A DNA stretch of 64,000 nt from Allofrancisella inopinata (GCF_012222965.1 NZ_CP038241.1:868001-932000); one strand, 5' to 3'. Counted from the first letter of the stretch, positions 39,312-49,570 are shown. Translations and numbers: made by a program. The notes: generated by a model not told the origin, from the letters alone.

Positions 39312-40283
39312 ATGTCTGTTAAATTACGTAAGGCTATAAATGAAGCAATTGAATTTTATTTATCAAAAGAGAAGTCTTCTTTAACATCTTGGCAAATATT
39401 TCACCATCATGGTAAAACTGGAGTAAAAAGAGCAAATTTACTTAAAGAGATATTAAATTCCTCTTCTGATACGGATTTTATAGATATACTTAAAAAATAT
39501 ATAGATAAAAAGTTAATTATTGGAACCAATAACATAACTAAAGATCAATATGCTTTATTAAATAGTGGCAATGATTCTCCAAGTTCACTTAGAACTATTA
39601 TAATAGCTACACTTAATGATTATAAAAAAAATATAACAATTAACAACCTTGGTAGCTTAAGTTTAAGTGTACATAGAGATGTACCAAACCTTAAGCGCTC
39701 AATATTACTAAATAATCCTAAAATACTACAACCATATACAATGACAGCACAAGAAATTGGGGAAATGTCTTTTAGATTTTTATCTGAGACAACACACCAA
39801 CTAAGATGTGCTAATGCTGCAGCAAGTATTATCGCTAGTAGTGATTGTGGTGTAAATATAAAGTGTAAATATTCCGAATGGAGTAAGCTTATTCATGATG
39901 ACTTTACCTCTCCAGGTTCATCCATCGAATTTTTAAGAAAACTAGGTGTGACTATTAAAGAAGAAAAAGTTTTAGGGTTAGAAGTTTACAATGATGATCT
40001 AAACGTATATGGTAGTGTAAAGGAATTTGAGACTATTTATGCTAAATATATTGGTAATATGAATTTTGTAGGATGTCTATTTAAGTATGAGCCAACTGGT
40101 GAGGGTGTGGGACATTTATCATATATGTTTAAAAATAAAAATTCTGAGATATTAGAAGCTATTGATATAACTGGTTTCAGGGGTGATAAACGATGCATGA
40201 AAATTTGTATTAAAGATCCTGAATATGTTGCTGAGGAATTTGCGGGTAATGTTATTACCCATGCATGGAGTATATGGAAATGA
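39312..40283 (+). CDS. Possible effector-like protein with Cys-His-Asp arrangement
   Basis: A 323-residue soluble protein I cannot assign to a named family. The N-terminal region contains SWQIFHHHGKTGVKRANLL (about 26-44), an unusual triple-His/basic motif. The C-terminal half suggests a papain-like fold: Cys166 in HQLRCANAAASIIAS (Cys before a small-residue helix), His268 in GVGHLSYMF and Asp285 in EAIDITGF, with 17 residues between His and Asp as in C58/transglutaminase-like enzymes. No signal peptide, so export would need a specialised system. It is in an accessory insert beside a decayed gene. Confidence 0.5.
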   Translation: MSVKLRKAINEAIEFYLSKEKSSLTSWQIFHHHGKTGVKRANLLKEILNSSSDTDFIDILKKYIDKKLIIGTNNITKDQYALLNSGNDSPSSLRTIIIATLNDYKKNITINNLGSLSLSVHRDVPNLKRSILLNNPKILQPYTMTAQEIGEMSFRFLSETTHQLRCANAAASIIASSDCGVNIKCKYSEWSKLIHDDFTSPGSSIEFLRKLGVTIKEEKVLGLEVYNDDLNVYGSVKEFETIYAKYIGNMNFVGCLFKYEPTGEGVGHLSYMFKNKNSEILEAIDITGFRGDKRCMKICIKDPEYVAEEFAGNVITHAWSIWK

Positions 40284-40373
40284 TTACTTACTTATTAAAA
40301 GATTTAAATTATAACCAAATATAAAAGTATAGTAAGATAATAAAGATAAAAAGAAAAAGATGGTAAAGTTTTA

Positions 40374-41054
40374 ATGAAAAAAATTACTTCTACGACTTTG
40401 ATTAGTATTGCTACAATGACATCGTTATATGCATGTGATAACAAAGACCAAGGGAAATACAACACTATCAGCTATACAACTCAAGCTGAAACTAGCGTTA
40501 AAAGTGATAGCATATTAGTCCAAGTCACAGCTTATGCTACAACAACTTTACAAGATATAAATAACGTTCAACATAAAATTACTGCTAATATTAAAAACAT
40601 TATTGATACTGATTGGAAAGTTAAAAATATTCAACAAAGTACAAGTCAAAGTGGAGCTTTAAACGTCACGTCAGAATTACAAGCTAGAATTACTCAAACT
40701 CAATTAAATAAACTACAAACTGCTTTAGATAATCAAAAAATTAATGGACAAAAGTTAGTTGTTGATATTTTAGATTATAATCCACCAACTCAAGATATCG
40801 AAAATGCAAAACAAAAGTTGATGATAAAAATATATAATGATACAAAAAAATATCTAAATAACTTTAATAAGCAGACTGATAGTAATTACATCATACAGTC
40901 AATTAAGTATGGTCCTGATTATAATATATTACCTTCTAGTGGTAATTTAGTGTTAATGAAAACAGTAGCAAACAACTATAATGATAATACTAATCAAGCT
41001 GCGGTGTCAAAAGATATAAGTATAAAAGCGAACGTAACATTTATTGAGAGGTAA
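40374..41054 (+). CDS. Putative lipoprotein with SIMPL-like domain
   Basis: A 226-residue exported protein with a lipobox-like SLYACDN at residues 17-23, so probably a lipoprotein. The mature part alternates beta strands and helices (VQVTAYATTTLQDINNVQH, MIKIYNDTKKYLNNFN) in the pattern of SIMPL (DUF541, oxidative-stress-associated) domains, but identity is weak. It is 5 bp upstream of trxA and likely cotranscribed, consistent with an envelope or redox role. Confidence 0.5.
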   Translation: MKKITSTTLISIATMTSLYACDNKDQGKYNTISYTTQAETSVKSDSILVQVTAYATTTLQDINNVQHKITANIKNIIDTDWKVKNIQQSTSQSGALNVTSELQARITQTQLNKLQTALDNQKINGQKLVVDILDYNPPTQDIENAKQKLMIKIYNDTKKYLNNFNKQTDSNYIIQSIKYGPDYNILPSSGNLVLMKTVANNYNDNTNQAAVSKDISIKANVTFIER

Positions 41055-41059
41055 TAAAA

Positions 41060-41386
41060 ATGGCTATAAGTAACGTTATAAAAACAGATGAAGCGGGTTT
41101 CGATAAGATAATTAATAGCACCTCAAAACCAATACTTGTAGATTTTTACGCTGATTGGTGTGGTCCATGCAAAACTCTCGCACCAATACTTGATCAACTA
41201 TCTAAAGACTATAAAAATGCTTTGATTGCAAAAATAAATGTCGATGATAACCAAAATCTAGCTGCTAAATTTGGTATTAGAAGTATCCCAACATTAATCA
41301 TATTTAAAAATGCCAAGCAAGTTGAAACTTTAAACGGTGTTTTTACAGCCTCTCAACTTCAAAAGAAACTAGAAGTATATGAGTAG
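41060..41386 (+). CDS. trxA: Thioredoxin
   Basis: A 108-residue cytoplasmic thioredoxin with the active site DWCGPCK in VDFYADWCGPCKTLAP, the buried Asp, and the cis-Pro in IRSIPTLIIF. It is of standard length and is followed by an overlapping gene (8 bp). Confidence 0.95.
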   Translation: MAISNVIKTDEAGFDKIINSTSKPILVDFYADWCGPCKTLAPILDQLSKDYKNALIAKINVDDNQNLAAKFGIRSIPTLIIFKNAKQVETLNGVFTASQLQKKLEVYE

Positions 41387-41792
41387 AAATGCTACTGAAA
41401 ATATGCCGGACTGGTATTTTAATACTAAATTTGAGCTGCCTGTAGTACCTGAATATTATCCGCCAAAATTTGCTATTATTACAGCCTTTAACCCTATGAA
41501 TCAAGAACTTAATCTTAAAAAAAACTTATCAAGAAATAAAGTTTTAGAAATTGAACTTAGGCAAAGTTATGATTGGGTATACCAAATTAACGGGTTCGAT
41601 GAGAAAACAGGACATAAGGAGGATGGATTTATGTTTGAAGCGATCTCTATAGACGAGGCTTGTAATTTAGGTTTAAAATATTTTCAAGATGCTATTTACT
41701 ATATAGAAAATCTCAAGATGTATGTTGTAAAATGTGCTATTGGTCAAAGAAAAGTTATAGAAGTAGGGGATTTTCTATCTAGGATCGTTTGA
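41379..41792 (+). CDS. DUF3293 domain protein
   Basis: A 137-residue cytoplasmic protein of the DUF3293 family, recognised by FAIITAFNPMNQ and a late GFMFEAISIDEA segment. The function is unknown. It overlaps trxA by 8 bp and its 3' end overlaps by 14 bp the end of the convergent regulator gene. Confidence 0.75.
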   Translation: MSRNATENMPDWYFNTKFELPVVPEYYPPKFAIITAFNPMNQELNLKKNLSRNKVLEIELRQSYDWVYQINGFDEKTGHKEDGFMFEAISIDEACNLGLKYFQDAIYYIENLKMYVVKCAIGQRKVIEVGDFLSRIV

Positions 41793-42066
41793 TATATTTA
41801 ACGATACATTCCAATTCATTTAAATACTCTAAAAAGTCTTTTTTACCTTTTTCCGTAATAGAATAAGTCGTCATAGGTTTGCCAGATTTGAATGATTTTG
41901 TGCTGGTAATGTAGCCATTTTTTATAAAAACTCGCATATGAGTACTCATATGCCCATCTGTCAACTCAAGTAAAGCCTTGATGTCTTTAAAACAAGCATT
42001 TTCTATAGAATATAAATAAGTAATAATTTTCGTTCTTATTGGTTGATGAAATATATCATTTAACAT
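41779..42066 (-). CDS. Winged-helix transcriptional regulator (HTH_34-like)
   Basis: A 95-residue protein consisting of one winged helix. Its helices read RTKIITYLYSIENACF and FKDIKALLELTDGHMSTHMR, and the wing reads GKPMTTYSITEKGKKDF. The form is that of the small MarR/ArsR-like HTH_34 family with no ligand domain. Targets are unknown; the 250-bp AT-rich region upstream may hold its own operator. Confidence 0.7.
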   Translation of the reverse strand: MLNDIFHQPIRTKIITYLYSIENACFKDIKALLELTDGHMSTHMRVFIKNGYITSTKSFKSGKPMTTYSITEKGKKDFLEYLNELECIVKYIKRS

Positions 42067-42316
42067 TGTATAAGCTACATAGTTTATTTTTACTCTTTAA
42101 ATAAATAGTACATTTTTTTTGCGAAAAATAAATTTTTAACGAGTTTTTTTAAGTATTTTCATTGTGTAGGTGTACCTGTGTATAAGAATCACATATTTAT
42201 CAACACAATACTAACATTCGCATAATATATATTATGTTAAATTATGTATATTGTTGATAAGTGCATGTTTAAAACATGTTAATAACTACTCTTTCACTAA
42301 ACTGGTGGGTAAAAAC
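42067..42316. other. AT-rich intergenic region with DnaA-box-like sites
   Basis: This 250-bp gap between divergently placed regulator and nudix genes (both minus strand) is about 75% AT. It contains TTATACACA (minus strand, 42177-42185, a match to the TTATNCACA DnaA consensus) and two TTATCAACA motifs in opposite orientation (42197-42205 and 42252-42260). A small palindrome CATGTTTAAAACATG is at about 42264-42278. Likely a regulatory region; no gene seen. Confidence 0.35.
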
Positions 42317-42718
42317 TTACGAATAAACAACTTGTAATCTGTCGATAATTTCTAAACTTGCTGGTAAAAATTTATACTTTTTAAGTTTAGAAATTTCTAC
42401 AAGCTCTAATTGTTGTTTTTCTTTTGGATGTGGTTTGTTTTCAAATTTATCAATGATAAAAAATTCCAAATTCACCTCCACACTATCTTTATTGATATAT
42501 TTTTTCTTAAAGAAGCTATTTATAGATTTCACTAGTATTCCAACCTCTTCATAAAGCTCTCGTTTAATACACTCTATAAAAGTTTCATCCTTCTCAACTT
42601 TACCGCCAGGAAATTCCCAGTAGTTAGAATAAGTTTGATGTTTTTGTCTTAGTGTTATATAGACTTTAGAACTTTTATCATCTAGAATTATCCCTATCGC
42701 TGCATTGATTTTTTTCAT
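42317..42718 (-). CDS. Nudix hydrolase (MutT-like, 8-oxo-dGTPase candidate)
   Basis: A 133-residue nudix protein. The nudix box GGKVEKDETFIECIKREL continuing to YEEVGI matches G-x5-E-x7-REUxEExGU. YSNYWEFPGG precedes it as in MutT. It is therefore a likely sanitiser of oxidised nucleotides, although other nudix substrates are possible. It is divergent from yqgE with a 40-bp gap. Confidence 0.85.
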   Translation of the reverse strand: MKKINAAIGIILDDKSSKVYITLRQKHQTYSNYWEFPGGKVEKDETFIECIKRELYEEVGILVKSINSFFKKKYINKDSVEVNLEFFIIDKFENKPHPKEKQQLELVEISKLKKYKFLPASLEIIDRLQVVYS

Positions 42719-42758
42719 GTTTGTTTTATTAAAAAAATAAAGGTCTTAACTATATAAT

Positions 42759-43340
42759 ATGTTTCAAAACCATAAAAGTGAAATTTTACTTGCAACCCCA
42801 CTTATTAAGAATGATGTTATATTTACGCAATCTGTAATATATCTATGTCAGAACGATAAGTATGGGGCTATGGGGCTAATTATTAATAAACCTTTAACAG
42901 AAACCCTGAAAGATGTGTTTGAAGAGCTAGAGATACCTTGTTTACATACTTTTGAGGAAATCCTTAATCATCCTCTTTATATGGGTGGGCCTATTAGTTC
43001 ACATAAAATCTTAATTTTACATACTACTAACGGTAGAAACTATAGTTCAACTATTAGATTAGATGAAGGTTTAGCTATTACAGCTTCAGTAGACATTTTA
43101 GAAGATCTAGCTAATAACATCCTGCCAGAGTATTTTCTACCAATAGTTGGTTATAGTTGCTGGACTGCTGAGCAGCTAACCAACGAAATTAAATCTAATG
43201 ATTGGATTGTTACAACTAAGCTTAGTAAAAAAATTTTATTTAATTATGAAAATAAATCAAAATGGCAACATCACCTAGAACATGCTGGTTATAGTTTCCA
43301 AAATTTAAATGCTTTATTTAAAAACATAGGGCATGCTTAA
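42759..43340 (+). CDS. yqgE: YqgE/AlgH family protein
   Basis: A 193-residue protein of the UPF0301 (YqgE/AlgH) family: ATPLIKNDVIFTQSVIYLC, GAMGLIINKPLTETLKDVF, GGPISSHKILILHTT and VGYSCWTAEQLTNEI. The function is unknown; it is regularly encoded next to ruvX, as here (3-bp gap). Confidence 0.92.
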   Translation: MFQNHKSEILLATPLIKNDVIFTQSVIYLCQNDKYGAMGLIINKPLTETLKDVFEELEIPCLHTFEEILNHPLYMGGPISSHKILILHTTNGRNYSSTIRLDEGLAITASVDILEDLANNILPEYFLPIVGYSCWTAEQLTNEIKSNDWIVTTKLSKKILFNYENKSKWQHHLEHAGYSFQNLNALFKNIGHA

Positions 43341-43343
43341 TTT

Positions 43344-43754
43344 ATGTTTAAAGCTTTACTAGCTATAGATTATGGTCGAGCGCGGATTGGGCTAGCTAGT
43401 GGTCAGATGATCACAAAAACAGCCTCCCCAATTGGCACAATTGAAGCTTATGATGGTAAACCCAACTGGTTTGAGCTTGATAAGGTTATAAAACGTTGGA
43501 ACCCTTCTGATATTATCATAGGGCTTCCTTTAGACACTAAAGATCTTGATACTGATATAACTAGAGATACACGTAACTTTGCTAAAGAAGTTGAAGATAG
43601 ATACCAAAAAAATGTGCATCTAATAAATGAAGCTTACTCAACTAGAGAAGCACGGTGGCGTTTAGAAAGTGTTAAAAATAAAAAAGTCAGTCACGTGAAA
43701 GTTGACGCTTTAGCAGCTTGCGTGATTTTAGAAACATGGATGTCTGAGAACTAG
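43344..43754 (+). CDS. ruvX: Holliday junction resolvase RuvX (YqgF)
   Basis: A 136-residue RNase H-fold protein. AIDYGRARIGLA carries the first catalytic Asp, IIGLPLDT the middle motif and VDALAACVILETWM the last acidic residue. YqgF/RuvX proteins act in 16S rRNA processing and are proposed Holliday resolvases. Operon partner of yqgE. Confidence 0.9.
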   Translation: MFKALLAIDYGRARIGLASGQMITKTASPIGTIEAYDGKPNWFELDKVIKRWNPSDIIIGLPLDTKDLDTDITRDTRNFAKEVEDRYQKNVHLINEAYSTREARWRLESVKNKKVSHVKVDALAACVILETWMSEN

Positions 43755-43825
43755 ATATTTTGTTTGTTTTCACATAGAATTACCTAATTAGTTTTCGTAA
43801 TAAATTAACTAGGTTTTATTATTCA

Positions 43826-46267
43826 ATGAAAGAATACAATTTCACTAGCATAGAACAAGATGCTCAAAAATATTGGCAAGAAAATAATAGTTTTAAAGCT
43901 ATTAAAGATACATCTAAAGAAAAATTTTATTGTTTGTCAATGTTACCGTATCCTAGTGGTACTTTACATATGGGACATGTACGTAACTATACAATAAGTG
44001 ACGTTATTGCTAGATACCAAAAAATGCTAGGGAAAAATGTTTTACATCCTATGGGGTGGGATGCTTTTGGCTTACCTGCTGAAAATGCTGCAATTAAACA
44101 TAATAGATCGCCAGCAGAATGGACAAAAAGTAATATCGCGCATATGAAATCTCAATTTAACTCTCTAGGTTTTAGTTTTGATTGGTCAAGAGAAATAGCA
44201 ACATGTGATGAAGATTATTATAAATGGGAACAGTGGTTTTTTATTCAATTATATAAAAAAGGCTTAGCTTATCGTAAAAACTCTGTAGTAAACTGGGATC
44301 CTGTTGACCAAACAGTTTTAGCAAATGAGCAAGTTATAGATGGTCGTGGCTGGAGATCTGGAGCATTAGTAGAAAAAAAAGAAATTCCACAATGGTTCCT
44401 TAAGATTACTGAATACGCTGATGAACTTTTAAAGGATATAAATAAATTAGATGGCTGGCCTGAAGCTGTTAAAACGATGCAAACTAACTGGATTGGAAAA
44501 TCTAAAGGTTTAACAGTTAAGTTTAAAATTAAAGATGGTCAAGATGATATAGAAGTATTTACTACTCGTCCTGATACTTTAATGGGTGTAAGTTATTTAG
44601 CTATAGCTTCTGAGCATCCTTTGGTTTTAGAACAAGCAAAGTCAAATTCTGATTTGAATAAGTTTATAGATGAATGTAAAAAATCAACAACTATGGAAGC
44701 AGATCTTGCAACACAAGAGAAAAAAGGTTTTAAAACTTCTATAAAAGTGATTCACCCTATATCTAATGAAGAAATTGATGTTTGGGTAGCAAACTTTGTA
44801 TTAATGGGTTATGGTACTGGCGCTGTTATGTGTGTTCCAGCACATGATCAAAGAGATTGGGAATTTGCAAAAAAGTATAATATTTCTCTAAAGCAAGTTA
44901 TTAAATCTAATGATAAAAAACTAAACGTTAATTTAGAAAAAGAAGCTTTTGTAGAGAAAGGTATTTTGATAAATTCTGGCAAATTCAATGATTTAAACTT
45001 TAAGCAAGCATACCAAGCTATTAAAAAATATCTTTTTGATAACAATAAAGGTTATGAAACAACTAATTTTAGAATACACGACTGGGGTATTTCCCGCCAA
45101 AGATATTGGGGCTGTCCTATTCCTATGATTCATTGTGATAGTTGTGGAATAATACCAGAAAAAGAAGAAAATTTACCAGTAAGGTTACCTACTGATGTTA
45201 CCTTAACAGCTGCAGGCTCTCCTTTAAAAGATATGCCTGAATTTTTGGAAACTAGTTGCCCTAACTGTAGCGCTAAAGCAAAACGTGAAACTGATACTTT
45301 TGATACGTTTTTTGAATCATCTTGGTATTATGCAAGATATACTTGCCCTACTGCCAATCAAATGCTTGTCGATGAAGCAAATTATTGGTTACCTGTAGAC
45401 AAATATGTAGGTGGTATTGAACATGCTATCATGCATTTATTATATGCAAGGTTTTTCCATAAATTAATGCGTGATCAAGGTTTAGTTTCTTCGGATGAGC
45501 CTTTTGAAAACTTACTTACTCAAGGTATGGTTTTAAAAGATGGTGCAAAAATGTCTAAATCAAAAGGCAACACTGTAGATCCTCAAGAGTTAATAAATAA
45601 ATATGGTGCTGATACAGTTAGACTTTTTAGTATGTTTGCTGCTCCACCAGAACAATCTTTAGAATGGTCAGAAACAGGTGTTGAAGGAGCACATAAATTT
45701 TTACGTAAAGTATTTAACTATGCTCAAACTCACCAAAATGAGTTACTTACTAATTTCCAAGTAGATCATAAAAAGCTAACAAAAAATGATAAAACAACTC
45801 GTTTTGAGATATATTCTGCTCTTAAGCAGGCTATTTTTGACTTTGATAAAAGCCAGTTTAATACCGTAGTTTCTGCTTGTATGAAAATATTAAATAGTTT
45901 AAACAATAATGAAAATTTAGCAAAAGATATAAAATCTGAAGGCTTTAATATCTTACTTCGACTATTAGCTCCTTTTACGCCACATGTATGTCATTATCTA
46001 TGGCAAGAGCTTAATTTAGGAGGTGATATTTTAACTTCTAATTTTCCAGTAGTTGATGAACAAGCTCTTAAAAAAGATGATTTCTTATTAGTGGTACAAA
46101 TAAACGGTAAGTTAAAAGCCAAATTAGAACTAGATGCTAGCTTATCAAAAGAGCAAGTTGAAGCTGCTGTTTTATCTGATAGTTATATCAAACCTATAAT
46201 TGAAAATAAAGAAATTATGAAAGTAATTTATGTACCACAGAAGCTAATAAATATAGTAATAAAATAG
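43826..46267 (+). CDS. leuS: Leucyl-tRNA synthetase
   Basis: Class I synthetase, 813 residues. HIGH region [18 protein letters not shown]1 editing domain with [21 protein letters not shown] loop [13 protein letters not shown], and a zinc-like [18 protein letters not shown]. Full length. Its stop abuts lptE, matching the common leuS-lptE arrangement. Confidence 0.97.
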   Translation: MKEYNFTSIEQDAQKYWQENNSFKAIKDTSKEKFYCLSMLPYPSGTLHMGHVRNYTISDVIARYQKMLGKNVLHPMGWDAFGLPAENAAIKHNRSPAEWTKSNIAHMKSQFNSLGFSFDWSREIATCDEDYYKWEQWFFIQLYKKGLAYRKNSVVNWDPVDQTVLANEQVIDGRGWRSGALVEKKEIPQWFLKITEYADELLKDINKLDGWPEAVKTMQTNWIGKSKGLTVKFKIKDGQDDIEVFTTRPDTLMGVSYLAIASEHPLVLEQAKSNSDLNKFIDECKKSTTMEADLATQEKKGFKTSIKVIHPISNEEIDVWVANFVLMGYGTGAVMCVPAHDQRDWEFAKKYNISLKQVIKSNDKKLNVNLEKEAFVEKGILINSGKFNDLNFKQAYQAIKKYLFDNNKGYETTNFRIHDWGISRQRYWGCPIPMIHCDSCGIIPEKEENLPVRLPTDVTLTAAGSPLKDMPEFLETSCPNCSAKAKRETDTFDTFFESSWYYARYTCPTANQMLVDEANYWLPVDKYVGGIEHAIMHLLYARFFHKLMRDQGLVSSDEPFENLLTQGMVLKDGAKMSKSKGNTVDPQELINKYGADTVRLFSMFAAPPEQSLEWSETGVEGAHKFLRKVFNYAQTHQNELLTNFQVDHKKLTKNDKTTRFEIYSALKQAIFDFDKSQFNTVVSACMKILNSLNNNENLAKDIKSEGFNILLRLLAPFTPHVCHYLWQELNLGGDILTSNFPVVDEQALKKDDFLLVVQINGKLKAKLELDASLSKEQVEAAVLSDSYIKPIIENKEIMKVIYVPQKLINIVIK

Positions 46268-46276
46268 GTGTTTAAA

Positions 46277-46900
46277 ATGAAAAAATATATACTTGTGTTA
46301 TTTATTTTGTTTATTGGTTTACTATCTTCATGTGGCTTTCACCCTCGTGGTGTTTCAATAAATGGCAATACTAGTAATTTTGATAGTATTGTGGGTACTA
46401 AATTCTATATTGAATCTAATGACTTTGATCAATACGCAAATGAACTAAGAAAAACTTTAGTGAGTTATAAAGCAAATATTGTCACAAATGATAAAGATGC
46501 TGATTATATCATAAATATCCAAGATGCTGCTAAGACGTCACAAATGACAAGTGTTGTTGGTGGTGCTTCAAATAATACATATCAGCTAATATATACAGTA
46601 ACATACAACATAGTTAAACCATATGATGAAACTCCAGTCGTACCGAATAAAACTCTAAGTACACAACAATTCTGGCAGTCTAACTCCGGTACAGTGCTAG
46701 CTCAAGATAATGAAGCAAGTAGAACTTATAATTATTTACAAGATCAATTAGTAAATAATATGATTAATCAAATAGCCTTACTTTTACCTGAACAAGTTGG
46801 CAATGATACTAGTACATCAATAGCTGCTAGTAATAAAGGGTCTCAGCAAAATAGCTCTAATCCTAATAAAAATCTAGAATCTAATACACAAAGCAAATAA
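46277..46900 (+). CDS. lptE: LPS assembly lipoprotein LptE
   Basis: Outer-membrane lipoprotein that plugs LptD and helps insert LPS. I use the ATG at 46277 because AGGTG lies just upstream; an earlier GTG at 46268 is possible. Signal peptide with lipobox LLSSCGFHPRG (Cys at about 20), then a domain with alternating strands and a low-complexity Ser/Asn-rich tail (SNKGSQQNSSNPN), longer than in E. coli. Position after leuS supports the call; sequence identity in this family is low. Confidence 0.85.
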   Translation: MKKYILVLFILFIGLLSSCGFHPRGVSINGNTSNFDSIVGTKFYIESNDFDQYANELRKTLVSYKANIVTNDKDADYIINIQDAAKTSQMTSVVGGASNNTYQLIYTVTYNIVKPYDETPVVPNKTLSTQQFWQSNSGTVLAQDNEASRTYNYLQDQLVNNMINQIALLLPEQVGNDTSTSIAASNKGSQQNSSNPNKNLESNTQSK

Positions 46901-46919
46901 TATCTAAGAGGTAAATACT

Positions 46920-48116
46920 ATGATGGAAACTTTAATATTTTTTTATACTAAATTGCTAGGAAATAACAGTATCGCGAATGTTTTAAGTTTTGCAACTATT
47001 TGTGTAATAGTACTATTTATATCCTGGATGCTAAATTTAGTACTAAAAAAATATATAGTAACTATTGTCAAAGCTTTTTTTAGTAAAAAGGATTCTAATT
47101 TTGGAAAATCTTTAATTAAATATCATGTTTTTAGGAAATTATCCCACATAGGGCCTGCCATTTTTATATATGTAGCTATTAGCTTAGCCAGTTTTCCAGA
47201 TTGTCCTTGGACATTAAATTTAGTAAATGCTATAGAATTAATTGCTCAAATTTATATGACATTAGTTATTATATGGTTTTTCATAGCTTTCACAGATGCT
47301 ATTTTTGAATACTTTCAAACCTTACCATATTTTGCAAGACATTCATTACGTAGTTATGCTCAAATTATCAAAATAATTTTGTTTTTCATAGCTTTTATAT
47401 TAGTGGTATCACAATTATTAAATAAATCCCCTATTGCTTTTCTAACTGGACTAGGTGCTTTATCTGCTGTATTAATGTTAGTTTTCAAAGACACTATTTT
47501 AGGTTTTGTTACAAATATTCAAGTAGCAGCTTTAGATATGGTGAGAGTGGATGATTGGATTACAGTACCAGCTGCTGGCGTTGACGGTAATGTCATAGAG
47601 GTTTCTGTAAATACTGTAAAAATACGTAATTTTGACAAAACTATTTCAACGATCCCCACATATGCTCTTATCAGTAATAGTGTCCAAAACTGGCGAGGTA
47701 TGGTTGAAACCGGTGGCCGTAGAATAAAGCGTTCAATAAATATTGATATTGATACTATAAAATTTTGTAACGATGACCTTTTAGGAAAATTAAAACAAGA
47801 AGAGTTACTAAAAGACTATGTAGCAAAAAATAATAATGAAAAAATAACTAACATAACCTTGCTTAGAGTTTATATAGAAAATTATTTACGCAAGCATCCA
47901 AAAATACACCAGGATCTAACTTTTTTAATAAGAGAGTTACAACCTACTGAATCTGGTTTACCTATAGAGATATATATTTTTACAAATGACACCAATTGGG
48001 TAAACTACGAAAAGATCCAAGCTGATATTTTTGATCATGTTTTTGCTAGTTTATCACTATTTGAATTAAGAGCTTTCCAGGCTATTACAGGTAGAATAAC
48101 ATCTAAAGATTATTAA
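46920..48116 (+). CDS. MscS-family mechanosensitive channel (YbdG/MscM-like)
   Basis: A 398-residue channel with an N-terminal membrane region of about five hydrophobic segments and the MscS core: pore-lining ALSAVLMLVFKDTILGF, then AALDMVRVDDWITVPAAGVD and a cytoplasmic beta/alpha domain. The length and VDGNVIEVSVNTVKIRNFD resemble E. coli YbdG. It protects against osmotic downshock. 19 bp after lptE. Confidence 0.88.
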   Translation: MMETLIFFYTKLLGNNSIANVLSFATICVIVLFISWMLNLVLKKYIVTIVKAFFSKKDSNFGKSLIKYHVFRKLSHIGPAIFIYVAISLASFPDCPWTLNLVNAIELIAQIYMTLVIIWFFIAFTDAIFEYFQTLPYFARHSLRSYAQIIKIILFFIAFILVVSQLLNKSPIAFLTGLGALSAVLMLVFKDTILGFVTNIQVAALDMVRVDDWITVPAAGVDGNVIEVSVNTVKIRNFDKTISTIPTYALISNSVQNWRGMVETGGRRIKRSINIDIDTIKFCNDDLLGKLKQEELLKDYVAKNNNEKITNITLLRVYIENYLRKHPKIHQDLTFLIRELQPTESGLPIEIYIFTNDTNWVNYEKIQADIFDHVFASLSLFELRAFQAITGRITSKDY

Positions 48117-48132
48117 TTAGCTTTATAAAAAA

Positions 48133-48699
48133 TTAGCACTTAGGAAGTGTTACTCCAAATTGACCTTGGTATTTACCACCTTTATCAGCATATGAAGTTT
48201 CGCAAGGTTCATCAGATTGAAAAAATAGCATTTGAGCAACACCTTCATTAGCATATATTTTAGCCGGTAATGGAGTTGTATTTGAAAATTCTAAGGTTAC
48301 ATATCCTTCCCACTCTGGCTCAAGTGGTGTTACATTTACAATAATCCCACATCTTGCATAAGTAGACTTACCAAGACATACTACTAGCACATCTCTAGGT
48401 ATTTTAAATTTCTCAACGGTACGTGCTAAAGCAAATGAGTTTGGTGGAATAATACAAACATCCCCTTTAAAATCTACAAAGTTTTTATCACTAAAATCTT
48501 TAGGATCAACTATAGATGAATTTATATTTGTAAAAATTTTAAACTCATCTGCACAACGTACATCATATCCATAGCTTGATGTACCATAAGAAACTATTTT
48601 TTCACCATTTACTATTTTAACTTGCCCTGCCTCAAAAGGTTCTATCATGTTTTGTTCTTGGGACATTTTTTTAATCCACTTATCTGATTTAATCGTCAT
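48133..48699 (-). CDS. dcd: dCTP deaminase
   Basis: Converts dCTP to dUTP for thymidylate synthesis. The 188 residues show [40 protein letters not shown] (Glu catalytic, in EPEWEG) and QFGVTLPKC. Minus-strand pair with mrp, 10 bp downstream of its stop. Confidence 0.95.
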   Translation of the reverse strand: MTIKSDKWIKKMSQEQNMIEPFEAGQVKIVNGEKIVSYGTSSYGYDVRCADEFKIFTNINSSIVDPKDFSDKNFVDFKGDVCIIPPNSFALARTVEKFKIPRDVLVVCLGKSTYARCGIIVNVTPLEPEWEGYVTLEFSNTTPLPAKIYANEGVAQMLFFQSDEPCETSYADKGGKYQGQFGVTLPKC

Positions 48700-48709
48700 T
48701 TTTACTCAC

Positions 48710-49570
48710 TTATTTTTCTAATTTAACACTAATAGAATCTAAGCTACTTGCTTTAGGTAACTTTTGTATTTCATGCAATAAATTTTCAGCTACTTCTAGG
48801 TAGCTTGTAGTTATATTATCATTTTTCTCTAGACTTACATATGGTATACCGTGATCTGCATTTTCTCTAATATCTTTATGCAAAGGCAAACTTCCTAAAA
48901 ATTCAATATTGTTTTTACCACAAAGTAAATGAGCACCATCTTCACCAAAAATATGCTCACTATTACCACATTTGGGGCAAATGTAATAGCTCATGTTTTC
49001 TACTATACCTAAAGTTTTAATATCCACTTTTTCAAACATTACTATTGCACGTTTAGCATCTATTAAGGATAAATCTTGTGGCGTAGTTACGATCACAGCA
49101 CCTGTTACAGGCATGTTTTTCGATATGGTCAATTGGATATCACCCGTTCCAGGTGGTAAATCTAAAAACAAATAATCTATATCTTGCCAATCAGTATCAT
49201 TAAGAAGTTGCATCAATGCTCGCGAAACTATAGGACCTCGCCAAATTACAGCCGATTCTGGATCAATTAGATTACCGATTGATATCATTTTCACACCATA
49301 TCGCTCTAAAGGAATAATTTTTTTCTTATCTGTAGTTTTTGGATTATCTTTAAGATTTAGTAAAGTTGGCTGGCTAGGACCATAAATATCAGTATCTAAA
49401 ATACCTGCTTTGGCTCCCATCTTAGCAAAAGCTACAGCCAGATTAGTTGTGACGGTTGATTTACCAACTCCTCCTTTGCCTGAAGCAATTAGGATAATGT
49501 TTTTGATATTAGGTAAAAGCTTTTGTCCAGGTTGGACTTTCTTTTTTTCAACGTTCTCTATCTTTTTCAT
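48710..49570 (-). CDS. apbC: Mrp/ApbC P-loop ATPase, Fe-S carrier
   Basis: A 286-residue ParA-superfamily ATPase for Fe-S cluster delivery. Deviant Walker A GKGGVGKST with both Lys, the DTDIYGPSQPTLL switch, LFLDLPPGTGD, and the CxxC cluster site YICPKCGNSEH. It lacks the N-terminal DUF59/MIP18 domain seen in longer Mrp proteins, so it is the short form. Paired with dcd. Confidence 0.93.
   Translation of the reverse strand: MKKIENVEKKKVQPGQKLLPNIKNIILIASGKGGVGKSTVTTNLAVAFAKMGAKAGILDTDIYGPSQPTLLNLKDNPKTTDKKKIIPLERYGVKMISIGNLIDPESAVIWRGPIVSRALMQLLNDTDWQDIDYLFLDLPPGTGDIQLTISKNMPVTGAVIVTTPQDLSLIDAKRAIVMFEKVDIKTLGIVENMSYYICPKCGNSEHIFGEDGAHLLCGKNNIEFLGSLPLHKDIRENADHGIPYVSLEKNDNITTSYLEVAENLLHEIQKLPKASSLDSISVKLEK

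Noticed and set aside
42067-42316. Replication origin suggested by DnaA-box-like motifs
   Set aside because: No dnaA, dnaN, gidA or parAB genes nearby, only three motifs, and AT-rich DNA gives such matches by chance.
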